A DNA stretch of 64,000 nucleotides from Sipunculus nudus (Eukaryota; Annelida; Sipuncula; Golfingiida; Sipunculidae): positions 53,704,917 through 53,768,916 of the forward strand of contig CM049319.1 of assembly GCA_026874595.1 (NCBI GenBank), given 5' to 3'. Each line of letters begins with the position of its first letter. Position 1 is the stretch's first letter. The notes beneath the pieces were generated by a model, which was not told the origin of the DNA, made no database searches, and saw nothing but the letters and a program-made list of their open reading frames with translations. The position numbers and the translations under genes are program-made. Of this stretch, positions 48,192 through 60,100 are shown one piece after another.

Positions 48192-51100
48192 ATTTTTGGA
48201 TACTGATAAATGATAAACGAGGTAATAAATTTTCATCTGATTGCTTAATTTTGTGGAAATGGATGAATATGTGACGTGTTGTGATTCGCTTTCATTATCT
48301 TTTTGTTCAAAACTCTCTACTTCATGGACCACACTGTTTCATTTTGCTTATTTCAAATAAAGGTTCATAAGCACAAAAAAGGTCTCAACTTGTCACCTGT
48401 GCCATAGATTGTTCATTAATTGAAAAAGATGAGTTAAGATTCACTAATTAGTATAATGAATCTTTGTTTTTATTTAGAAGATGCACTGATTGTGCTATGC
48501 CATGTAAATATGCGTATTTTTCCATTTTCTTAAAATCAAAAGAGAAAAATGTTTCACGTTAACTTCAGTTTATACTCACATAAAATGGGGGCACCAGGGG
48601 GCGCCATCTCTTATACCCTCCACAATACACATACTGTGGTTTGCTTTTTTACGAGGGTTTCAAATTCGCGATATTCGCGAAAAAAGAAAATATTGCGAAA
48701 TTAAAAACTTCGTGATTAATCTGTCCCATCTACCCAGGTGATAAGTCTATTATACTAAACCCCATGCATGAGCATCTCATGTTAGTTATCCATAAAAGTT
48801 GAAAGACTGATCTTATAAAAATAACATACATCTTTTATTATCCGTTAACCAAACAGAGATACAGTAAAACCTCTTAATTAAGACCAACATCAGGACCACG
48901 ATAATGTAGTCGCATGATCGAGGTGGTCGTCTAAGCGAGGTCTAACAGAAAGAGCCAAAACTAATCGGGACCTAAACAAGTGGTCGTTATTTTGAGGTGG
49001 TTGTTATACTAAGGTGGTCGTTAGACGATTTTTAACTGTATAATACTTTTTAGCCCTCAGCCCTTAGGCTGATGGGCTATTGTCGTCACCCAAGCTGTCC
49101 GTCCGTCCGTCCGTCCGTCCGGCGTCCGTTAACTTTTACCTTGTGAGCGGGATATCTTGAAAAGGATTCACCGTCAGAATTTTATTTCCTCGGTAAAGAT
49201 GTATATCGACAAAATCTCGGACAAGTTCGAAGATGGGTGACCTTGACCTATTTTTCTACATTTTAGAGCTGATTATAGAAAAACTTTTAGATACTTATAA
49301 CTCAGGAACCATTTGGTGGATTTTCACAAAACTTACTATGGTTATTGGGACTGATAATCTGTACCTGCTACACAAGTTTGGGGGCGCCACCTACAATATC
49401 TGATTTTTAATGAATTTTTATCGGATTTTTCAACTTTGGGCTTGTGAGCGGGATATCTCTAAAAGGATTCACCGTAGGAATTTTATTTTTTCAGTGAAGA
49501 TGTATATTGACAAAATCTCGGTCAAGTTCGAAGATGTGTGACCTTGACCTATTTTTCTACGTTTAAGAGCTGATTATAGAAAAACATTTAGAAGCTTATT
49601 TCTCAGGAACCATTGGCTGGATTTTCACAATACTTACTATGATCATAGGGAGTGATGGTCTGTAACTGCTGCACAAGTTTGGGGGCGCCACCTGCAATTT
49701 CTGATTTTAAATGAATTTTTCTTGGATTTTTCAACTTTGGCCTTGTGAGCGGGATATCTCTAAAAGGATTCACAATAGGAATTTTATTTCTTTGGTGAAG
49801 ATGTATATCGACAAAATCTCGGTCAAGTTCGAAGATGGGTGACCTTGACCTATTTTCAAGGTCACAGGGCTGATAATAGAATAAAACTTAGAAGCTTATT
49901 TTTCAGGAAGCATTTTGTGGATTTTTATGAATCATGGTACATACCTCTCCATTTTAAATTTATAACTGAGACATGTACAGATATACATCCATGTGAGAAC
50001 AGATATTTAGTACTTGTTACTGTTACCACCTCTAAACACTGTTCTTTTGGCTGAGGGCTTTTGTCAGCTTCTGCTGATATTCTAGTGTATTATCTGCTTT
50101 TAACGAACAAGAATTTCCATTTCTTAGCTTTTCCATGTAAGTTTTAGTCAAATTGATAAGATTTTGAAAATTAATTAATCAATACTGATTGATAAGATTG
50201 CGAAAATGTAACTCTCGCAAAACAATGAAAAAGCAAAAATATTGAATTTTTTTTAATCCTGCGCATATGAAAAAAACCATAGTATTCCTCTCAGTTTGAT
50301 ATATATTGCCATATATTTCAGTTGTGGGCGCTCTCTCATACTGGATAATTGGTTATGCGTTGGCGTTTGGCGGGGGCGGTCCGTTTATCGGGGAGGCCAT
50401 GTTCGCCCATCACGGTTTCAAAGATGACGATTACCCGACTTGGTTCTTCCAGTTCGTGTTCGCGGCCACTGCGGCAACCATTGTGTCCGGGTCGGTTGCG
50501 GAGCGTTGTGACTTCACTGCCTATCTTTCATACAGCGTCTTCATAACGGGTTAGAGGCAAACACACATTCACACACAATCCCACACACACACACAGACTA
50601 CCCCCTCCCCATACACACACACGCCCCCCCCCACACCCCTATCTGGATAAAGCATTCTTGATTACCCTATAAAGCTGTCACTTCCATATGAAATGTTGAA
50701 AATATTAATTTTAAGAAAATTATTTGTAAAAAAAAAAATAGTTGGACACAGGGTAGTGAACCAGGGCATAGTCTAAATGTGGACAATTCTTGATGACCAT
50801 ATAAAAAAAGATATTTCCTATGTTTTATTTTCATTTGTGTGTGGGAGAAAATTTCAATATAAGATTTTCAAAGAGCGGGGGAAATGACCTTTGACCTTTA
50901 TGCTGCAGGATTCGTGTACCCCGTGGTTACTCACTGGGCCTGGGCACCAGAGGGCTGGCTCAATCTCGGTTTGGAATACTGTGTCGAATACGGCAATACC
51001 ACAGGAGCCACCTGCAATGACCTGAGATCTATAGCCTATCAGGTAAAACAAAAATTATTTGCGTAGCTGTTTGTAGGTGGGTCATTGGAGCGGGGGTGGG

Positions 51101-54100
51101 GGGGGGGGGGTGGGAATGGGGGATGTGGAGGGCTTATAACAACACACCCATCCCCCTTTTCCAGAAAATTCGCATGCACCGTTATTTAAATCCATCATCA
51201 AACGTTCCTAAGGATGTTTTATTCAACAAATATGGTAATACAGTTGATATAACCAAATGATTTTAATTAACTTAAGTAGATTAATGTCGAATGTCGGGAT
51301 ATATGTTGTTTAATTTGGATTCGGACACAGGATGTAGCGGAGGTATGCACTCCGTCAGTGCTGTCTAGTGTACACGTACATGTAATAGTTTATTTGGGGG
51401 ACCGAGGCACCATTATTACCGAGAACCTGGAACTCATTCACGAAATAAAAAAAATTGTTATGTGAATAAACTATCAGTGGCATATTCACCTACATTTTTT
51501 TAAATAAATTTATGTGATTTCTGGTGTACGGTGCATACAAATTAATCAAATGTAGGGGATTCCTTTTTTTAGAAAGGTTCTTAAATTTCCGTGATGAATA
51601 TATGAGCTTGTTTGTCTACAAGGTGTACGTCACGTCAACATACAGAGAAACCGTGAATATGAGGTGGTTGGTTGGAAATGTACTGAACTTTAAAGGTCAC
51701 TAATTGCACAACGTCCTATATGCAAAACTCTTGTTCGTATGACTGCCGCCAGAAGTCCGTGTTGAATGTGTTTGGATTATACTGTGGACCCCCTGCATGT
51801 TATAAACACTTGGGTATAAACAAAACGTACACCCTGTGTGAGGTAGGATTGGGTTTTCTGGCCATTTGTAATAAAGGGATTAAGACGAAAATATTACGGG
51901 GTGGGTTTTGTTAGTAGACATTCCATATCAGAATAGGCCATTTTAGAGCATTTCTTTGATAGGCCTATTTTTTATGTTACAGATATATTACCAAACAAAA
52001 CCTCCGGTAACAACTTTTATTTAAGCACTTTCTTTCCTACAGGACTTCGCCGGAAGTGGTGTGGTCCATTTGGTTGGAGGGGTGGCAGGATTCATGGGAG
52101 CTTTAGCGCTTGGGCCAAGGATTGGTCGGTTTAATCCAGATGGAACATCCAATACTATCAAAGGCCACTCCATCCCTGTAAGTATCATACTGTCAGAATA
52201 TTCTGTAACATTTATATTTCTACATCACTTTGCAGACGCATCGGTGTATCAAAACTATCCCTCTCTCAGCACCTTAAAAGCCATTTTCATCTCAGCATCT
52301 AAAAAAAAAATTCTCATCTCAGCACCTGGAAAACCATTCTCATCTCAGCACCTAAAAAAAATTCTCATTTCAGCTACTTAAAAACATTCTCATCTCAGCC
52401 CCTTAAAATATTCTCATCTCAGTACATAAAAAAATCTTATCTTAGCACCTTAAAACCATTTTCATCTAAGCACCTAAAAAAACATTCTCACCTCAGCACC
52501 TGAAAAACCATTCTCATCTCGGCACCTGGAAAACCATTCTCATCTCGGCACCTGGAAAAACATTCTCATCTCGGCACATGGAAAAACATTCTCATCTCGG
52601 CACCTAAAAAACCATTCTCATCTCAGCACCCGAAAAACCATTCTCATCTCGGCACCTGGAAAACCATTCTCATCTCGGCACCTGGAAAACCATTCACATC
52701 TTAGCACCCGAGCGACCTTAGTAGATTTCTGGTTTCTCGTCGGGATTGCGACGCACCACTTGAATACATTGGTTATTACTAGGATGATCGATCTATACTC
52801 GTTGCTAGTTCGAGCACACTGAAATCCACTTATATCACCCCTAGGGGAGTTGTTGCTTTTGTTCTTTCTAAGGTCGCCTCATCTCTCCCCCTGCTCAAAT
52901 TCTCAACATGGCTCGGGAACAGTGAACACATCTTGAAATCCAGTCAATAACAAACCTATTCATCTTTTGAAAATTGCATCGTTTACGGACCATCTGCTCA
53001 GCTTTCTGAATTGCTTTATTAACTGATTCCGTGGCTCCTTCGATAGTACAGACTGTTTTATTTGTAACTTTGGTATGAGCAGAAACCGAGAACAATCCTT
53101 ATCTCCAAGGTAGTGGGTTTTTGCCAGTTTTCAACTCATGTCACCTAGAGCAGGTCGCAGGTCACCTTGTCTATTTTTATGCTGAGCCTTCTGGCAAAAA
53201 GAAGTATGTCCCAAGTATTTTACTTTATTATGGAAAAAAAATGCACTTCCTTATTAATAGTTTAAGTCCTTGCTTTTTGAGTTTGAAAAATACGTTCTCA
53301 AGTCTTGCTAAGTGTTTGAGAGTGATGGGAAGTATATAATGATGTCCTCTGAGTACACGCGCAGGGTCTCATAGATGGCATCTCTTAGAACAGAGCTCAT
53401 GAGTCGTTTTCCAAGTTGCATGAATAGTGTTACTCCAAAAAGGCAATCGTGTTAACTCGTACAATCAAGACAAACCACTCCGGTACTTTTTCGAACCTGC
53501 AGTTATGCAGTTCACAGATCAAACGTACTTTGTTAGTACTTCAAGAGAAGGGATCCCGAATGTTGCTCTGATTGAGCTTTCTATAATCAGAGGTGTATCT
53601 CTCCTGACCACTTACGAACAACTACCATGTGGGACGTGCAGAGTGAGTTCTTGCACAGGTTATTTGTATCCTCCACAAACGAGGTAACAATATCCGATAC
53701 GTCTTTACTATTGTTGGATCACTCTCAGTGATAATTTGATGTTTAATCAAAGGTGTACAGCCCAGCGGCTCTCCCACCTTATATAAGATACTCGTATACC
53801 TCCTGGTATTCCCCCAAGAGCTCTAATATCTCCATCCTGATTATTCTTATCGAGCTGAATTCAAAGCTATTCTTCCTTTCATATAGCTGTCTTCCATTCT
53901 GCCCTCTATGGTCTGACTTCTGTCCTGTCAAGAACAGTTTTAGATGATCATCTTTGGTAAATCTTTCGATAGAAGTTTGCGGTTTTATGAAAATTGCACC
54001 ATGACCATGACTGACCAGCTGTGCATAACTGGAGCTTTCCTTGACCACCCTTGGGAAGATCGCTTGACAGATGTGCCATGTCCTTCAAAGGCTCTAGTAC

Positions 54101-57100
54101 AAGACAGCTTAACATGCCGGTGACCACTCACTCTCACAACGCTTATACGTGAGAGTGGGATGTTATTTTCGTGTATTTCTGCTACTCTGGCTAGAGATAG
54201 TCTATCTCCCCCATGCAGTGTCCTCATTTTGTATCAGCTGTGCCATGTTCTAGACATACGTCGGAACGTTTGAACCTAAGAAACCAGGCACCCCTTCCGA
54301 GCTTTCACAGTTGCTGAAAAATCCTTTACCACCAGCACAGCCACATCCTATTTCAGCGTCCCAGTCACCTCAGTAGAGCTAGGTGTACATATTGGACCTC
54401 GATACTGTTAGCAGTCCTGTGATTTCCATGGGCGGTGCCGTATACACCTTATATATAAGACATTGTATTCGTATCATTCCTATGCATTAATTCTTAACGG
54501 GAAAGGCGGCATTTGTCAATGGATATTGGAGGATTCAGTATTCAAACATGTATTGTTATATTTATAGCTTCTGGCGTTGGGAGGTATCATCCTTATCTTC
54601 GGGTTTTTCGCATTTAACGGAGGATCGGAGGGGGGCATTAGCGCCCCGGGATCGAGCGTTACAGTCGCTGTGGCATGCATCAATACAATCATCGGGGCAA
54701 CAGGGGGCGCTATGACGTGTTTAATCACCAACTTCATACACAACTACTTCACAGAAGATGAGCACCATTGGAGCCTTATGAGTACTCTTAACGGAACAAT
54801 CATTGGAATGGTGAGTCACTCAGTTCAAACTGATGTTTTAGGAGAGACGCCAGAAATATGGTTTTTTTCAAACTTCAGTTGTCTTGGGAGTTTCAGTATA
54901 TAAAAGAGTGTTTATAATTACAAAGCATATAGTTTAGTTTGGATGTTTTTGTGTTCTCCTCTTTCGTGTGGAAGCCTATTGATGTGTTAAAGTATTAGGT
55001 CAATGTCATTAAATCTGGTAGAATTTACCCTGTTCTGCATTACAACAGTACATCTTGTAACCTCTCTGAGATTTTACCGTAAAGACTGTACACTTTTGAA
55101 ACATAATGTTTTTAGAGTACATCGTTAATGATTGTATATGTATTGAGTCGAAGTGTTTATGGGCTTTTTTTTTGTGTACAGACCGGTTAAGTTTAGTCTT
55201 GCAGTATATACCTGTGGTGCCTAGATTACCAGCCTTTTCAGTTGAATAGTTCTTGGCACAACAATTAATCGGTACCGGTGTAATCGGTAGGAATATTATC
55301 AAGGTCACCTTGGAAGATCCACTGTAAGGTTTCAGAGCTACCTACCTCCTCTCCTAAGTATAAGTGGACTAACCCATTCATAAGCTACACCTATATGGGA
55401 AAGAAGGCTGTCCTGGGGCAAGGTACAAAAAGTCAGTTATTTTCTTGTGCCTGAAGGATCTGTTGGGCCCGAGTCTCGGCGGCATTTAATAAAGTAATTT
55501 TGACGTGGTAAGGGGCTAAACGTTAATCGACATACTGTGAAATTACAGTAGCCGCGGCGATTTTTCTAGCACCTTGTTTTCTAGACTGCATTATATATTT
55601 GGATAATTAATAACAACCAAATAAGGACCCCCCTGGATCCCCGCCTGTACACTTCATGGGCGGTCGCGAGTGTAATATGTATTTTGTAAACCTTAACTCG
55701 CCACCTGTGTGTTTTCCTCTTTAGGTGCCGGTGTGTGCTTGGTGTAACGGTTACACGACATGGGCTGCCATCAGTGTAATGTGTATTTTATAAACTCTAA
55801 CTCGCCACCTGTGTGATTTCCTCTTAAGGTGTCGTAGTGTGCTGGGTGTAATGGTTACACCACCTAGGTTGCCATTAGTGTAATGTGTATTTTATAAACT
55901 CTAACTCGCCACCTGTGTGTTTTACTCTGTAGGTAACGGTGTGCGCTTGGTGTGACGGTAACACCACCTGGGCTGCCATCAGTGTAATGTATATTTTGTA
56001 AACTGTACCTCGCCACCTGTGTGTTTTCCTCTTTAGGTAACGGTGTGTGCTGGGTGTGACGGTTACACCACCTGGGCTGCCATCAGTGTAATGTGTATTT
56101 TGTAAACTGTACCTCGCCACCTGTGTGTTTTCCTCTTTAGGTAACGGTGTGTGCTGGGTGTGACTGTTACACCACCTGGGCTGCCATCAGTGTAATGTGT
56201 ATTTTGTAAACTGTACCTCGCCACCTGTGTGTTTTCCTCTTAAGGTAACGGTGTGTGCTGGGTGAAACGGTCACACCACCTGGGCGACCATCAGTGTTAT
56301 AAACTCTAACTCGCAACCTGTGTGATTTCCTCTTAAGGTGTCGGTGTGTGCTTGGTGTAATGGTCTCACCACCTGGGCGACCATCAGTGTAATGTGTATT
56401 TTATAAACTCTAACTCGCAACCTGTGTGATTTCCTCTTAAGGTGTCGGTGTGTGCTGGGTGTAACGGTTACACCACCTGGGCGGCCATCAGTGTAATGTG
56501 TATTTTGTAAACTGTAACTCGCCTCCTGTGTGATTTCCTCTTAAGGTGTTGGTGTGTGCTGGGTGTAACGGTTACACCACCTGGGCGGCCATCAGTGTAA
56601 TGTGTATTTTGTAAACTGTAACTCGCCACCTGTGTGATTTCCTCTTAAGGTGTCGGTGTGTGCTGGGTGTAACGGTTGCACCACCTGTGCTGCCATCAGT
56701 GTAATGTGTATTTTGTAAACTTTAACTTGCCACCTGTGTGTTTTCCTCTTAAGGTAAGGGTGTGTGCTGGGTGTAACGGTCACACCTCCTGGGCGACCAT
56801 CAGTGTAATGTGTATTTTATAAACTCTAACTCGCCACCTGTGTGATTTCCTCTTAAGGTAACGGTGTGTGCTGGGTGTAACGGTTACACCACCTGGGCGA
56901 CCATCAGTGTAATGTGTATTTTGTAAACTGTACCTCGCCACCTGTGTGATTTCCTCTTAAGGTGTTGGTGTGTGCTTGGTGTAACGGTCACACCACCTGG
57001 GCGACCATCAGTGTAATGTGTATTTTATAAACTCTAACTCGCCACCTGTGTGATTTCCTCTTAAGGTGTCGGTGTGTGCTGGGTGTAATGGTCACACCAC

Positions 57101-60100
57101 CTGGGCGACCATCAGTGTAATGTGTATTTTATAAACTCTAACTCGCCACCTGTGTGATTTCCTCTTAAGGTAACGGTGTGTGCTGGGTGTAACGGTTACA
57201 CCACCTGGGCGACCATCAGTGTAATGTGTATTTTGTAAACTGTAATTCGCCTCCTGTGTGATTTCCTCTTTAAGGTGTCGGTGTGTGCTGGGTGTAACGG
57301 TTACACTTCCTGGGCCTCGTTTGTAATCGGGGTCGTGGGTGGCTGGACTTATCTCTTTTGGAGCTGGGCGGTTCTTAAAATGAAAATTGATGACCCACTC
57401 GACGCTTTTGCAGGTAAGCCATAAAACTATTTCATTGTAGCATCCCTGGCAAAATCCCTTCAAAAAGTGTTTTTAATTTCATATTTGTCCCCATTGAGTA
57501 TATGTAGTTTAAGCAATTTGCATTGTCTTACTAACTGTATATTTACAGGTAAAATTTTCCTTTACTAAGGAAAAATAGAAATTGTATAATCCTAGCACCA
57601 AGTATGAGCAACGTATGAAACATGTATCAAACTACGGCAATACCCCGATTTCCTTTAACTTTTTTTTCTTTGTTTTTTAGTAAAAAATCAAGGAAACAAA
57701 ATATAAAGTTTTGATAAAGAAACGAGAGGTCTATGACCGATAATTTATTTTTTAGTATTTAGGTTGCGATAAATTTTTCACTCATTCTCATGTATGTTGT
57801 GGCAACTGTTACGAGAATATGAATATACTTAGTTGATCCTTGGCAGAACTTAAACTTTTCCTTTATTTCAGTCTCTACTGTCTCACATACTCAGATTTTC
57901 TATGGCCCACCTAATATATATGCCTTTTATTCATATACTGATATTGATCATAGTTATATATTAAATATTATTAATATTTTATCAATATATTATTTATATA
58001 TTAAATATTACTTTCTTATAGACGTATGTATCAAATGATTTATTTAATCAACAGTTAAAAAAAGACAAAAAAATTAATATTATTAATATTTTATTAATAT
58101 ATTATTAATATATTAGATTTTACTTTCTTATAACGTATGTATGATATATTTCATTAAATTAACAGTATAAAAGACAAAAAAAATAAATATATCGAATTTA
58201 TTTAAAAAAAAACAAGCATAAAATCTATGTACAAGGTATAAAACCATTTAAGGTTTTAGACGTTCCACCCATCAGTTACTTTCTGCATTTAATACAACAT
58301 CTGAACCATCAAAATTAACTTCAACAACAAATGAAATAACACGTTAGTCTGTAGGTCAAACTCTGGACAGGTTACTTAAATGTAGAATTAAGAATAAACA
58401 GAAATTTTCAATTTTACTTTTGTATTTATTCATTCCCTTTTGAGGGTTGGAGTGTTAGAAATTGAATAGCTAAGTCGATAAAACAAAACTGTATATGCTT
58501 ATTGATAGATCACGGAATCAGTAAAATATACAAGCGGTATGATATTGGAATCACAGAGGACATTTATTAAATATTTTCCCTTTTTTATTCCACGCTGTAT
58601 GCATGCGTCGGTAGATCAGATTCGGATATTGGGTCTGATCCAGCTTAAGATAGGCCAGATCGGAAGACTATATATATATTTTATAAATTATATATAAATA
58701 TATATATGTATATGATTATTGATAGATCACGGAATCAGTAAAATATACAAGCGGTATGATATTGGAATCACAGAGGACATTTATTAAATATTTTCCCTTT
58801 TTTATTCCACGCTGTATGCATGCGTCGGTAGATCAGATTCGGATATTGGGTCTGACCCAGCTTAAGATAGGCCAGATCGGAAGACTATATATATATTTTA
58901 TAAATTATATATAAATATATATATGTATATGATTATTGATAGATCACGGAATCAGTAAAATATACAAGCGGTATGATATTGGAATCACAGAGGACATTTA
59001 TTAAATATTTTCCCTTTTTTATTCCACGCTGTATGCATGCGTCGGTAGATCAGATTCGGATATTAGGTGTGACCCAGCTTAAGATAGGCCAGATCGGAAG
59101 ACTGAGCGTAACACACACGTACACACATATATTTTATAAATTATATATAAATATATACATATATTACACGCGAATTAATGTTTTGGTGTCCTGGTTTGTG
59201 TGTATGTTTGTGTTTATCGTCTTTAACTTGTCCTAGACATTGGTGTAGTCGACTAGAAAGTATGAGATGAGTAAATCAGATGCATGTTGTCTGGGTTTTT
59301 TTTGTACGTTGACGTGTTTTCTTACCAGTAATAGGCCAGACAAAGAAAATATCGTTGCCACGAATTCGCTGCTCCAATATAATAAAAATGTTCTCCTTTT
59401 TAGCGCATGAAGACCAAGTCCTTGGTTATTTGCGCTATCTTTCCAATTTCTAAAAGAATAGTAACATATTTTGAAACAGATTAAATTTTGTATTTATTTT
59501 TTTTTTATTTTTATTCCAAACAAATAGTACAAACAATAAGGTACATTGTACATAAAGACAAAATGTAGACAAAGACAACTGAAAGTCATACATACAAAAC
59601 AGATACAAATAACATAGGTATATAACAGAGATAAAACTGTTGTTCTAATTCAAAATGTGGGTTAAATGGGTTTTTATCTTTATGTTGTTTTATTCGTTTT
59701 CAATATGTATGTTTTGAAAGTTCTTCCACTTTTGTTTATGTTTCTCTATTTTACCCTTCGCACTCGCAATTTGTTTTTCCATTTTTTAAATCTGTGTGAC
59801 ATAACTTTTATACACAGAGAATGTTGGTAATTTCTCTCTACATTTGCAGATATATATATAATGTTTTAATAATAGTAATAAGGTATCAAGTAGGCTGTCA
59901 CCTGAGATGTTTCATATTAATACTGTTCCTGTTACATTGCCTAAGTTTAAAGATTGTTCCAGGTCTTTTGACCAATTTTCAAAAGCTATTAACAATTTAT
60001 TGGTTACTTCACAGTGGTAAAATATATGTAGATAAGTTTCCTTTTGCTTTTTTACAGAATGAACAGAGTTCAGTTTCGCTTTTCTTCATTTTATATAAAA

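Larger units (their letters stand above)
47109..50321 (+). other. Amt intron 2 (3.2 kb)
   Basis: GTAAGT donor and TATTTCAG acceptor. Holds a possible hAT-type fragment, a TA/GA microsatellite, a pogo-like MITE and a family C element. Confidence 0.88.
52178..54567 (+). other. Amt intron 5
   Basis: 2.4 kb, GTAAGT to TTATAG. Holds the 27-bp minisatellite and the Gypsy relic. Confidence 0.88.

Noticed and set aside
55655-57274. CRISPR-like array
   Set aside because: Period is constant at 104 bp with no variable spacers; the units are a eukaryotic minisatellite containing exon sequence.
55875-57463. Minus-strand frames of 63-123 codons across the 104-bp array
   Set aside because: Antisense translation of a tandem repeat (repeated TPSTH words); the real coding sense is the + strand exon 7.
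58660-59101. AGATCGGAAGA in the 217-bp repeats resembles the start of an Illumina adapter
   Set aside because: The match ends after 11 bases, recurs at the same place in each tandem unit and has natural flanks, so adapter contamination is unlikely.
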